This document shows positions 45,610 through 54,350 of a stretch of DNA of 64,000 bases, in pieces; position 1 is the first letter of the stretch, and the number at the start of each line of letters is the position of its first letter. The stretch spans positions 434,001-498,000 of the forward strand of contig JADJHL010000012.1 of NCBI GenBank assembly GCA_016707585.1, in the 5' to 3' direction. Under the pieces are notes generated by a model, which worked only from the letters and a program-made list of their open reading frames with translations, did not search any database and had not been told where the DNA came from. This DNA comes from Ignavibacteriales bacterium (GTDB taxonomy: Bacteria > Bacteroidota > Ignavibacteria > Ignavibacteriales > Ignavibacteriaceae). Both the position numbers and the translations under genes were made by a program.

Positions 45610-46624
45610 TAAAAAAATATTTTCTCTTCTTGTTTTACTTTTTACTCTCTCAAATTTAAATGCTCAAATTTTTCCGGATAAATCTGTACATAATATTTTA
45701 AAGAATGGAATTGAATTAATCATAAATCAAAAGTATGATGAAGCAGAAAAGTTATTTAAACGATTAGAACAAACAAGAAAAGATTTACCGTTTGGAAAAA
45801 TTTATCTTGCCGCTGTAAAAATTGCAAAATCCTATGATTATGAAACTCCGTTTGACGATGAATATATTTCTAATAATCTTGAATCAGCAAAAAAGATTTC
45901 TGAACGATTCTTAGAAAAAGATGAAAACAATGTTTGGAATAAATACTATTATGCTTTATCTCAAGGCTACATTGCATACTATGATGCATTAAGAGAAAGC
46001 TGGCTGCAAGCTTTTTCTACCGGGCTAAGTTCTGTTTCAGCTTTTGAAGATTGCCTTGAGGTTGACAAGAATTTCTATGAAGCAAAAATTGCAATTGGGA
46101 GTTATAAGTTTTGGAAAAGTAGTAAAACAGAGTTTTTAAATTGGCTGCCTTTTGTTGAGGATGAAAAGGATCTTGGTATAAAATATTTGAAAGAAGCTGT
46201 AAAGTTTTCCGGCTATAATTCACATCTTGCAACTCATTCCTTAATCTGGATTTATATCGAACAAAAGGATTTTGATTCTGCAATAAAACTTTCACAAAGT
46301 GCTTTACTTGAGCATCCTGAATCAAGAATATTTAAGTGGGGATTAGCAAGATCTTTTGAAAATAAGGATGTTAAAAAATCTATAATTCTTTACAAAGAAG
46401 TATTAGAATCATATCCAAAAAATCTTAAATCAAATAAGATTAATGAAATTACATTAAAACACATTATTGCTCAGTTAGAACTGAAGAATAACAATCGCAC
46501 CGAAGCTTTAAGAATTTGTAATGAAATATTAAATATAAAAAATTTTACCAATCACGAATCTGAAAAACTTGAAGCCAGGCTGGAGCGAGTTAAGCAGTTA
46601 AAATTGGAGTTAAATACTCGGTGA
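45578..46624 (+). CDS. Exported TPR-like protein
   Basis: About 348 residues with a signal-peptide-like segment (FNKKIFSLLVLLFTLSNLNAQ) and helical TPR-type repeats: YDEAEKLFKRLEQTRKDLPFGKIYLA, KDFDSAIKLSQSALLEHPESRIFKWGLARSFE, NRTEALRICNEILNI. The start is uncertain: ATG 45578 overlaps upp by 32 bp, and TTG 45596 would give a shorter and more usual signal peptide. The function is not known. It is probably periplasmic and possibly translationally coupled to upp. Confidence 0.72.
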   Translation: MQVIEHLAHFNKKIFSLLVLLFTLSNLNAQIFPDKSVHNILKNGIELIINQKYDEAEKLFKRLEQTRKDLPFGKIYLAAVKIAKSYDYETPFDDEYISNNLESAKKISERFLEKDENNVWNKYYYALSQGYIAYYDALRESWLQAFSTGLSSVSAFEDCLEVDKNFYEAKIAIGSYKFWKSSKTEFLNWLPFVEDEKDLGIKYLKEAVKFSGYNSHLATHSLIWIYIEQKDFDSAIKLSQSALLEHPESRIFKWGLARSFENKDVKKSIILYKEVLESYPKNLKSNKINEITLKHIIAQLELKNNNRTEALRICNEILNIKNFTNHESEKLEARLERVKQLKLELNTR

Positions 46625-46678
46625 TTTAAGTCTAAATCATTAAACACATCCCTTTAACTAATCATTAAAAAAAACTAA

Positions 46679-46721
46679 ATTGTTTTAGATTTATAAAATG
46701 TATGTAAAAATCTAAAACAAT
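46679..46721. promoter_or_regulatory. 14-bp perfect inverted repeat that includes the relA/spoT start codon
   Basis: Left arm 46679-46692 (ATTGTTTTAGATTT) and right arm 46708-46721 (AAATCTAAAACAAT) are exact complements with a 15-nt loop. The start ATG begins at 46720, so its first two bases lie in the right arm. An mRNA hairpin could hide the start, or the repeat could be a protein operator. No T run follows, so it is not a terminator. No usual Shine-Dalgarno site is seen outside it. Confidence 0.5.
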
Positions 46722-48891
46722 GGCAGTTGAAAATCCTAAATATCAAAAGATGCTTGAATCCCTGATTACGATTTGTAAAAAAAATCTTGTCTCGGTAAAT
46801 GAAGGATTAATTTCTAAAGCATTTGAATTAAGCCTTGAAGCCCATAAAAATGATTTGCGCGCTTCCGGTGAACCATATTTTACCCATCCCTATGAAGTTG
46901 CAATGATTGTTGCTGAGGAATTTCCACTTGATGATATTACAATAGTAAGTGCGCTTTTGCATGATGTTGTTGAAGATACAGAATATACCGTGGATTTTAT
47001 GACTCGCGAATTTGGTAAGGAAGTTTCCGAAATTATTGATGGCGTAACAAAGATCAGCGGAATTTTTCGCGGACACGAAATTACTAAAGCCGAAAATTAT
47101 CGTAAGCTTTTGCTTTCGATGGTTAAAGATGTGCGCGTAATTCTTGTAAAGTTTGCTGATCGATTGCACAATATGCGTACGCTTGAGTTTGTTAATCCTG
47201 ATAAACAAAGAAGAATTGCTCAAGAAACTTTAGAGATATATGCTCCATTTGCGCATAGATTTGGTTTGGGAAAAGTTAAGTGGGAACTTGAAGATTTAGC
47301 TTTTAAATATCTTAATCGCGAAGCATATGAAGAACTAGCAAGGAAACTAAGAGCAAAAAGAAAAGATCGTGAATCATATATTAAAAAATTTTCTGACCCG
47401 ATAGTTGTAAAACTTGATGAAGAAAAATTAAAGTATGAGTTGAATGGAAGACCAAAACATCTTTACAGTATTTACAGAAAAATGGTAAGGCGTAACAAAC
47501 CGTTTGAAGAAATTTATGATCTTTTTGCAATCAGAATTATTCTTGACACTCAAAATAGAAATGAATGTTACACTACACTTGGTGTTTTAAATCAAATTTA
47601 TCTTCCTGTTCCAGATCGCTTTAAAGATTATATATCAATTCCCAAAACAAATAACTATCAATCAATACACACTACAGTTGTTGGGCCAGAAGGAAGATTA
47701 GTAGAAATACAAATTAGAACAAGACAGATGCACGAAGTTGCTGAAAAAGGAGTTGCAGCACATTGGAAGTACAAAGAAAATAAAACTGCAACTGATAGTG
47801 AACTTGAAGCCTGGGTTAACTGGATAAGAGATATTTTTGAAAATGCTTCTAAGGATGATCAGCGAAAAGAATTGATGGAAAGTTTTAAGTTAAATCTTTA
47901 CCAGGATGAGATTTATGTTTTTACTCCAAAAGGAGATTTGCGAAGATTACCAGTTGGCTCTACTCCTGTTGATTTTGCTTTTGACATTCACAGTAAAGTT
48001 GGATTTCATTGTATCGGTGCAAAGGTAGATGGAAAAATTGTTCCACTCGATACTCAATTACATAGTGGTGATCAAGTTGAAATAATCAGTTCAAAAAATC
48101 AACATCCTAATAAAAACTGGATTAAGTTTGTAAAAACACACAAAGCTAAAAATGAAATTAGAAAATGGCTTAACAAAGAAGAGCAGACAATAGTAGAAAC
48201 CGGAACAGAAATTTGGGAAAAGAAAATTAAAAAACTCAAATTATCTTTTTCACCTGATGATGTTTTAAAGATAGCACACGCAAACAGGTTTGATAATATA
48301 AGACAATTTTTTAAAGCAATTGGGCAAAACAATGTTAATCTTGATCAGGTATTAACTGCAACATCACAAAAAGATGATAAGGAATTTGAAAAAGAAGCTG
48401 AGTTTAAAAAATTTGCACACACTGCCAGAACAGATATTGGCGGAATTTTAGTTGATGGAAAAAAATCAGGAATAATGTACACTTATGCTAAATGTTGTAA
48501 CCCAATCCCTGGTGATCCAGTAATTGGATACATTACTATTGGTGAGGGAATAAAAATTCATCGTAAAACCTGCGTTAACTTAATTTCACTTTCTACAACT
48601 GATGCAAGTAAACTTGTAAGTGTTCAATGGCCGGAAGCTGAAAGCTCTTTGTTTGTTGCAGGTATAACAATTCGAGGTAAAGACAGACCTGGAATTTTAA
48701 ATGATATTTCTCACTCGATTGTTACGCATCAGAACACAAATATTAAATCAATAAATATAAATTCCAGTGATTCATCGTTTGAAGGAAGTGTTACATTGTT
48801 AGTTAATAATCTTGAACATCTTAACAGGATAATCGAGAGATTAAAAAGAGTAAACGGTGTTTATTCTGTAGAAAGATTTGAAAGTGCTTGA
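46720..48891 (+). CDS. relA/spoT: Bifunctional (p)ppGpp synthetase/hydrolase (RSH)
   Basis: 723 residues in the order HD hydrolase, synthetase, TGS, helical, zinc-finger-like and ACT. The HD part holds HPYEVA and LLHDVVEDT. The synthetase has RFKDYISIPKTNNYQSIHT with the RxKD form typical of bifunctional Rel/SpoT rather than the EXDD form of RelA, so it makes and breaks the alarmone. TGS begins near IYVFTPKGDLRRLPVGSTPVDFAF; CCNPIPGD is in the zinc-finger region; ACT is last. Its start codon lies in an inverted repeat. Confidence 0.96.
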   Translation: MAVENPKYQKMLESLITICKKNLVSVNEGLISKAFELSLEAHKNDLRASGEPYFTHPYEVAMIVAEEFPLDDITIVSALLHDVVEDTEYTVDFMTREFGKEVSEIIDGVTKISGIFRGHEITKAENYRKLLLSMVKDVRVILVKFADRLHNMRTLEFVNPDKQRRIAQETLEIYAPFAHRFGLGKVKWELEDLAFKYLNREAYEELARKLRAKRKDRESYIKKFSDPIVVKLDEEKLKYELNGRPKHLYSIYRKMVRRNKPFEEIYDLFAIRIILDTQNRNECYTTLGVLNQIYLPVPDRFKDYISIPKTNNYQSIHTTVVGPEGRLVEIQIRTRQMHEVAEKGVAAHWKYKENKTATDSELEAWVNWIRDIFENASKDDQRKELMESFKLNLYQDEIYVFTPKGDLRRLPVGSTPVDFAFDIHSKVGFHCIGAKVDGKIVPLDTQLHSGDQVEIISSKNQHPNKNWIKFVKTHKAKNEIRKWLNKEEQTIVETGTEIWEKKIKKLKLSFSPDDVLKIAHANRFDNIRQFFKAIGQNNVNLDQVLTATSQKDDKEFEKEAEFKKFAHTARTDIGGILVDGKKSGIMYTYAKCCNPIPGDPVIGYITIGEGIKIHRKTCVNLISLSTTDASKLVSVQWPEAESSLFVAGITIRGKDRPGILNDISHSIVTHQNTNIKSININSSDSSFEGSVTLLVNNLEHLNRIIERLKRVNGVYSVERFESA

Positions 48892-49325
48892 TGACTGAAT
48901 TTGTTGAATCAAGAATTATGGCGTTAGATTTTGGGATGAAAAGAATAGGAGTAGCTCTTTCAGATTCATTAAAAATGTTTGCTTATGTTCATACAACAAT
49001 TCTTAATGATAGTAAGACTTTTGTTCAACTTGAAAACATTATAAAAGAAAAGAACGTAATAGAGATTTTACTTGGGATTCCAAATGAGAATAGAGTTTCT
49101 AAAACTTCAATTGTTGAGGACATAAAAAAGTTTAAAGACAAATTAGAAAAAAGGTTTTTACTTAAAGTAATTTTTTGGGATGAAACATATACGTCATCAA
49201 TTGCTCAGCAAAGAATTATTGAATCAGTAAACAGCAAACAAAAGCGTAAAAACAAAGATTTACTTGATATGCACTCAGCCGCGATAATTTTACAAGAATA
49301 TCTTGATTCAATTAAATCCAAATGA
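48891..49325 (+). CDS. ruvX: Putative pre-16S rRNA nuclease / Holliday junction resolvase RuvX
   Basis: 144 residues of the YqgF/RuvX family. MALDFGMKRIGVALSD holds the first acidic residue, DETYTS the third motif and LLDMHSAAIILQEYL the last. Family proteins process the 5' end of 16S rRNA and may cut junctions. ATG 48891 overlaps the relA/spoT stop (TGATG). Confidence 0.92.
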   Translation: MTEFVESRIMALDFGMKRIGVALSDSLKMFAYVHTTILNDSKTFVQLENIIKEKNVIEILLGIPNENRVSKTSIVEDIKKFKDKLEKRFLLKVIFWDETYTSSIAQQRIIESVNSKQKRKNKDLLDMHSAAIILQEYLDSIKSK

Positions 49326-49329
49326 TTGA

Positions 49330-49360
49330 TTGACTTTGCTTCCATTACAAACTATTTTTT
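49330..49360 (+). promoter_or_regulatory. Possible promoter of the BMC genes
   Basis: TTG at 49330-49332, a 20-nt spacer and TATTTTTT at 49353-49360 resemble the Bacteroidota pair, with the last base of the -7 element changed. It lies in the 65-nt gap after ruvX. It would let the BMC genes be expressed apart from the housekeeping operon. GGGAG lies 8 nt before the ATG. Confidence 0.4.
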
Positions 49361-49390
49361 CTTATCAAATTTTCTATCGGGAGCACGTAA

Positions 49391-49672
49391 ATGACTTTTG
49401 AATCTTTAGGAATTATTGAAACCAGCAGTGTTTCAGCTTCCTTAAAAACTTTATCAGGAATAGCTAAAGAAAAGGAAATAGAGATTGTTGGTAAGCAAAT
49501 TCTTGGTGGTGGCATTGTAACGTTATTTATAAAAGGTGAATTGGGAGCAATCAAAAGAGCAATTTCTTTTGGTAAAGAAAATTTGGATTCAAAAAATGAA
49601 TTTAGAAGTTCACATATTATTCCTTTGCCTCATCAACAATTACTTTTAAAATTTGGAATGGAAAAATTATAA
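49391..49672 (+). CDS. Bacterial microcompartment (BMC) domain protein, short
   Basis: 93 residues forming one BMC-H-type domain: LGIIETSSVSASLKTLSGIAKEKEIEIVGKQILGGGIVTLFIKGELGAIKRAISFGKE. BMC-H proteins form hexamers that tile the shell of protein organelles. The loop at the expected pore position is LGGG, against the common GSG. It lies between ruvX and a second, longer BMC gene, with no typical BMC enzyme or pentamer (BMC-P/EutN) gene in the window. The ATG has a GGGAG site. The role is unknown. Confidence 0.87.
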   Translation: MTFESLGIIETSSVSASLKTLSGIAKEKEIEIVGKQILGGGIVTLFIKGELGAIKRAISFGKENLDSKNEFRSSHIIPLPHQQLLLKFGMEKL

Positions 49673-49674
49673 TT

Positions 49675-50538
49675 ATGGCAAACTCTGTAGGATTGATCGA
49701 ATCAAAAGGTTTGGTTGCTTTAATTGAAGCTGCCGATGTTATTTTAAAAAACTCACCAGCAAAAATTTTAGGAATTCACAAATTAGACAATGGTTTAGTT
49801 TCATTAGCAATAAGTGGGAATAGTGATTATGTAAAAGCTGCTATTGAAGCTGGAACCGAAGCAGGAAAACGTGTTGGTGAAATTTATTCTTCTGCGGTAA
49901 TAGATAATCCAACAAAAGAGTTGATTAAACTGTTTAGAGATTTATTTCCTGATGAAGTAGTTGTAAATGAAGTTGTTAAAGAAATTGTCATAGAAAAAGT
50001 TGATGAACAAATTAATCTTAAAACTGATACAAGTGAGTTAACGGAATTATTAAAACCAACAATTAAATTTGAATCCAAACGAGAAAAGTCAAAACCTATT
50101 CTGGTTACGCAAGTTAAGCCTGTTATAAAAATTAAAAAGCCAAACACAAAGCAAAAAGATAAACCTGAATTAAAAATATCATTACCTTCAGACACAGTTG
50201 AAACCAAAAGTGAACCAGAAAATATTATTGAAATAAAAAATGATAAATCTTTATCAACTATTGAAAGATTACGACAGGAAGCTCTAGGTTTAGCGGATAA
50301 AAAAACTCAAGTAAAGGAATCTGAAGTATCAACAAAGAAGAAAGTTGAAAATATTGAATCTAAAAAAATAGAGATTGCAAATTCAGATGTTGATATTGAT
50401 GCTATTAAAAGTATGAATGTACATAAACTTAGAAATTACGCTAGACAGTTTCCAGCTTTTCCCATAAAAGGTAGAGAAATATCTCGTGCAAACAGGGAAG
50501 AATTAGTTGAATTATTTAAATCGATAAGTAAAAAGTGA
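49675..50538 (+). CDS. BMC domain protein with long charged tail and Rho_N/SAP-like C-terminus
   Basis: 287 residues. About 4-85 are a BMC domain (VGLIESKGLVALIEAADVILKNSPAKILGIHKLDNGLVSLAISGNSDYVKAAIEAG), with LDNG at the pore loop position. A Lys/Glu-rich linker without clear fold follows (about 95-240). The last 42 residues (246-287, from SMNVHKLRNYARQF to ELVELFKSI) have the helix-extension-helix pattern of Rho_N or SAP domains, which bind nucleic acids. It begins 2 nt after the short BMC gene. EutK-type shell proteins also have a nucleic-acid-binding-like C-terminus, but this one is different. Confidence 0.8.
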   Translation: MANSVGLIESKGLVALIEAADVILKNSPAKILGIHKLDNGLVSLAISGNSDYVKAAIEAGTEAGKRVGEIYSSAVIDNPTKELIKLFRDLFPDEVVVNEVVKEIVIEKVDEQINLKTDTSELTELLKPTIKFESKREKSKPILVTQVKPVIKIKKPNTKQKDKPELKISLPSDTVETKSEPENIIEIKNDKSLSTIERLRQEALGLADKKTQVKESEVSTKKKVENIESKKIEIANSDVDIDAIKSMNVHKLRNYARQFPAFPIKGREISRANREELVELFKSISKK

Positions 50539-50547
50539 TTTTGATTC

Positions 50548-51462
50548 TTGAAAAGTAAAATCAGTATAATAGTTTTTTCAGTTTTATTCTCAATAATTAT
50601 TTGGGGTTCTGTTACTTTATCCAATGAGTTTTTCTCTACATCCTCTTTTGATGTCAATATTATAAATCAACCTAACGGATACGCAAGTGGTAAATCAAAT
50701 CCACAAACTGTTTTTGTAAAATTAAAAGCTAAAGGCTGGCAATTGATTTCGCTAAGTGTTGGTTCAAAGGTTAATTTTAATGTATCTGCTGATAATGATA
50801 GTGGAAAAATAAGTGTTGATCCTTACAATGAAATTGATGAAAATAATTGGGTAAGTTCTGGAATTAATATTTTAGAAATCAATCCAAGAGAAATCTCTTT
50901 TGTTGTTGAAAAAATTAAATACAAAAAACTTAAAGTTGTACCAAATGCTGAGTTGTCTTTTTCTGATGGATATGGATTAGCAACACCAATTAATATTTAT
51001 CCCGATTCAGTTTTAGTAGCTGGGCCGACAAGTATTTTGGATACATTAAAATCTATAAAAAACATCAGGGTTAAATTAACTTCGGCTGATAGCAAGGCTT
51101 CAATTATAACTGAAGTTGAAACGTTGCCAGGTTTTACAGTTGATAGAAATAAAGTTCAACTGACTTTTGATGTACAGCGAATTGTTGAAAAATCTTTTGA
51201 AGGAATAAAAGTAGTGATTACTGATATTCCAAAAGACAGAGATATCGTTTTGATCCCTAATATTATTGAGTGCAATTTACGTGGTGGAATTAATATCCTT
51301 GGTAAGATTAATTCTAACCAACTTTATGCTTCAATATCTTACAGCGATATTGTTTATGACACTCTGGGAAGTATTCAACCAAAAGTTATTATACCAAATA
51401 ACACTAAACGGGTTTATATAAAACCAGAACGACTAAATTACATAATTAAAAAATTTGAGTGA
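50548..51462 (+). CDS. YbbR-like domain protein
   Basis: 304 residues with one N-terminal membrane segment (IVFSVLFSIIIWGSVTLS) and repeated YbbR domains, for example PTSILDTLKSIKNIRVKLTSADSKASIITEVETLPGFTVDRNKVQLTFDV. YbbR proteins (CdaR) regulate the diadenylate cyclase CdaA where both are present; no cdaA is seen nearby. The start is TTG 50548, close behind the BMC gene. Confidence 0.85.
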   Translation: MKSKISIIVFSVLFSIIIWGSVTLSNEFFSTSSFDVNIINQPNGYASGKSNPQTVFVKLKAKGWQLISLSVGSKVNFNVSADNDSGKISVDPYNEIDENNWVSSGINILEINPREISFVVEKIKYKKLKVVPNAELSFSDGYGLATPINIYPDSVLVAGPTSILDTLKSIKNIRVKLTSADSKASIITEVETLPGFTVDRNKVQLTFDVQRIVEKSFEGIKVVITDIPKDRDIVLIPNIIECNLRGGINILGKINSNQLYASISYSDIVYDTLGSIQPKVIIPNNTKRVYIKPERLNYIIKKFE

Positions 51463-51516
51463 TTAGAAAACCGAATAAATAGTGAGTCTAATCCAAATCT
51501 TATACTAAAAAAAATT

Positions 51517-52137
51517 ATGCTTATTACATTTGAAGGAATTGACTTCTGCGGTAAATCTACGCAGGTGGAATTATTAAAAACTTACTTGTTAGAACAGAAT
51601 AAAAATGTTCATCTAATTCGTGAGCCAGGTGGAACTGAATTATCAGAAAAGGTTAGAGAAATTCTGCTTGATAAAAAAAATAATTCTATGGTTATGGAAA
51701 CCGAAATATTTTTATTTTCTGCCAGCCGTGCTCAATTAGTAAGGGAAGTAATTAGACCTTATTTGGAAAAAGGATTTTACGTAATTTCAGATAGGTTTCA
51801 TGATTCATCAACTGCTTATCAAGGTTATGGCCGTGGTTTGCCTGTTGATGTTATAATGAGTATAAATAGTCTTGCCATTGGCGAAACTATACCAGATATA
51901 ACTTTTTTTATAGATATACCGATTGAAGTTTCAGCAAGAAGAAAATCAAAAAAAACACACGATGATCTTGATAGAATTGAAATATCAGATAATAGTTTTT
52001 TTGAAAGAGTTAGAAATGGTTATCTTCAGATAGCTAAATCAGAAAAAAGATATAGGGTGCTAGATGGAACACAAAGTATTGATATTGTTAGTAATCAGAT
52101 AAGAAATGAAATCAAAAAATTTGAAAGTGATAAATAA
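51517..52137 (+). CDS. tmk: Thymidylate kinase
   Basis: 206 residues. It phosphorylates dTMP to dTDP. The P-loop is FEGIDFCGKSTQ; LIREPGGTELSEKVREILLD and the DRFHDSSTAYQGYGRGL segment are typical. The next gene begins immediately after its stop codon. Confidence 0.97.
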   Translation: MLITFEGIDFCGKSTQVELLKTYLLEQNKNVHLIREPGGTELSEKVREILLDKKNNSMVMETEIFLFSASRAQLVREVIRPYLEKGFYVISDRFHDSSTAYQGYGRGLPVDVIMSINSLAIGETIPDITFFIDIPIEVSARRKSKKTHDDLDRIEISDNSFFERVRNGYLQIAKSEKRYRVLDGTQSIDIVSNQIRNEIKKFESDK

Positions 52138-53790
52138 ATGAAGAGACGAAGAATAATATTTTTTTCATCGATTGTTATTGTAGCTGTTTTAGGTTTAGGA
52201 TTTGTTGTAAGTAATAGTGATATCTACTTTGAGATAAGTAAAAACCTTGAACTTTTTGGTAAGGTGTATAAAGAAATTTCTTTTAATTACGTTGATGATA
52301 TTGATCCGCAGGAATTTATGCGTGCAGGAATAAAAGGAATGTTGAGTAAGCTTGATCCTTACACAGTTTTTATCGATGAAAAAAATCAGGAAGATATTGA
52401 TTTACTAACCAATGGAAAATATGGCGGAGTTGGAATTTCTATTGGTGTTAGAAATGATAAAATAACAATTATGGATGTGCTTGATGGTTACTCAGCACAA
52501 AAACAAGGTGTAAGAATTGGTGATGTAATTACCGGAATTGGAGATAAAGTTGTTGAACCTGAAATTATTGATGAAATATCTTCTCTTGTAAAGGGAGAAC
52601 CAGGAACTTCTGTACAGCTTAAAGTTGTAAGACTAAATGAAGATGATACACTTACATTTAATCTTATAAGAGAAGAAGTAATTATTAAGAATGTAAGTTT
52701 TGCAGATTTTTATCCGGAAAATTCTAACAATGTTTATATAAAGCTTTCAAACTTTAGCCGTTCTGCCGGTGATGAAGTTTATTCTTCACTTAGAGAACTT
52801 AAAAGCAAGAAAGAAATTCAATCAATTGTACTTGATCTAAGAGGAAACCCCGGTGGATTGCTTGATGTTGCTGTTGATATTTGTGATAAGTTTTTGAAGA
52901 AAGATTTATTAATCGTATCAACTAGAGGGAAAGATGTAAATAGTGAGAAAAAATATTTTTCTGTTGAAGAACCGTTTGTTGGCAAAGAAAAACTGGTTGT
53001 TTTAATAAATGGAAGTAGTGCTTCAGCTTCTGAAATTGTAGCTGGCGCAATTCAAGACCACGATAGAGGTGTAATACTTGGAACTCAGTCATTTGGTAAA
53101 GGATTGGTGCAAACAATAACTCCACTTAGCTTTAATACATCATTAAAAATTACAACTGCAAAATATTACACCCCAAGTGGAAGATGTATTCAAAAAGTTA
53201 ACTACGCTAAGAATAGCGATGTGATTTCTGAAAAAGATTCTGTGGTTAAAGAAACTTTTTCTACAGATAATAAAAGAGTTGTATATAGTGCGGGTGGAAT
53301 TTCTCCTGATACAATCATAAATATAGAATCAGAAAGCGAATTATTAAAAGATCTTTTAGCAAAAGGAACGATTTTTAATTTTGCTGATGAGTATTTTTAT
53401 AAAAATGAAAAATCATCTTTTGATAAGATTAATGATGATAAATTATTAACAGAGTTCAAATCATATCTAAAAAGATCCGAATACAAATATGAATCGGATA
53501 TAAATAAAAAATTAGATGAGATTGCTTTAAAGATTAAAGGAAAGCCAATTTCTGCTGAAGTAAATAAATCACTGGAAAAATTAAAATTAGATATAACCGA
53601 ATTGTTTGAAAGTGATTTTAAGGAAAATCGTGATAAAATAATTTTAGAACTTAAAATTGAGTTGGCTTCAAGATTTTTGGGAAGTAATGGTGCAATTAAA
53701 GAAAGTTTGAAAAAAGACAAGCAATTTAACTCAGCAGTAAGCCTGTTAAAAAATGATTCAGTTTACTTAAGTTTACTAAACAATAAGTAA
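52138..53790 (+). CDS. ctpA: Carboxy-terminal processing protease (S41 family)
   Basis: 550 residues with an N-terminal membrane anchor or signal (IIFFSSIVIVAVLGLGFVVS). A PDZ domain follows at about 95-175 (YGGVGISIGVRNDKITIMDVLDGYSAQKQGVRIGDVI). The S41 catalytic domain holds the Ser in NGSSASASEIVAGAIQDHDR and Lys in SFGKGLVQTI. It acts in the periplasm on the C-termini of other proteins. A helical C-terminal extension of about 130 residues is present. The start abuts the tmk stop. Confidence 0.95.
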   Translation: MKRRRIIFFSSIVIVAVLGLGFVVSNSDIYFEISKNLELFGKVYKEISFNYVDDIDPQEFMRAGIKGMLSKLDPYTVFIDEKNQEDIDLLTNGKYGGVGISIGVRNDKITIMDVLDGYSAQKQGVRIGDVITGIGDKVVEPEIIDEISSLVKGEPGTSVQLKVVRLNEDDTLTFNLIREEVIIKNVSFADFYPENSNNVYIKLSNFSRSAGDEVYSSLRELKSKKEIQSIVLDLRGNPGGLLDVAVDICDKFLKKDLLIVSTRGKDVNSEKKYFSVEEPFVGKEKLVVLINGSSASASEIVAGAIQDHDRGVILGTQSFGKGLVQTITPLSFNTSLKITTAKYYTPSGRCIQKVNYAKNSDVISEKDSVVKETFSTDNKRVVYSAGGISPDTIINIESESELLKDLLAKGTIFNFADEYFYKNEKSSFDKINDDKLLTEFKSYLKRSEYKYESDINKKLDEIALKIKGKPISAEVNKSLEKLKLDITELFESDFKENRDKIILELKIELASRFLGSNGAIKESLKKDKQFNSAVSLLKNDSVYLSLLNNK

Positions 53791-53799
53791 AAAACTAAA

Positions 53800-54096
53800 A
53801 TGATAACGTATTTAAGAAGAGCAAGAGCATATTATATAATAAATCCTGCTATGCAAGAATGTCCTTCTTGCAAAACATGTGGCACTTTGATGAGATCTCG
53901 CTCTCGAAGCACTTTTGAGAAGTTTTTTGGTAGGCTTACGTTTTATAAAGTCTATCGGTGTAAAAAATGTGGATGGAGAGGCAAACTTAGAACAATAGCA
54001 ATTACTTCAAAATCATTGTTAGTTATATTTTTGTATATATTATTAATATTAGGTGTTTCGTTAATTACGCACCAAATTTTAAAAAGATTGATATAG
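53800..54096 (+). CDS. Small zinc-ribbon membrane protein
   Basis: 98 residues. Two pairs of cysteines (CPSCKTCG and CKKCGWRG) may bind zinc; the linker carries an Arg/Ser-rich stretch. One membrane segment is near the C-terminus (SLLVIFLYILLILGVSLITHQIL). I do not recognise the family. It lies 9 nt after the ctp gene, so it is likely part of that operon. Confidence 0.68.
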   Translation: MITYLRRARAYYIINPAMQECPSCKTCGTLMRSRSRSTFEKFFGRLTFYKVYRCKKCGWRGKLRTIAITSKSLLVIFLYILLILGVSLITHQILKRLI

Positions 54097-54350
54097 CAAA
54101 TTATTTTATAGAGACAATATTCTAACACTACTAAATAAAAACATTTTTTGATATTTATTTATTTCGTTTGTTTTAAAAACTTAAATTCATAATTTAGAAC
54201 GTTTAATTGATAAATAATTGGTAAATAGCAAACAGGGAAGTCCTACATTAACCCTGTATATCCGCGCACTCTTAATCTATATTTTAATTTTAATTGCAGG
54301 ATTTTTCCTGAAATAATTTTTTTTTGCCCTTAAACACTAAAAGGATTCGG

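Noticed and set aside
52138..53790. A BMC-encapsulated enzyme among ybbR, tmk and ctp genes
   Set aside because: These are housekeeping genes with clear families and no shell-targeting N-terminal helix that I could see.
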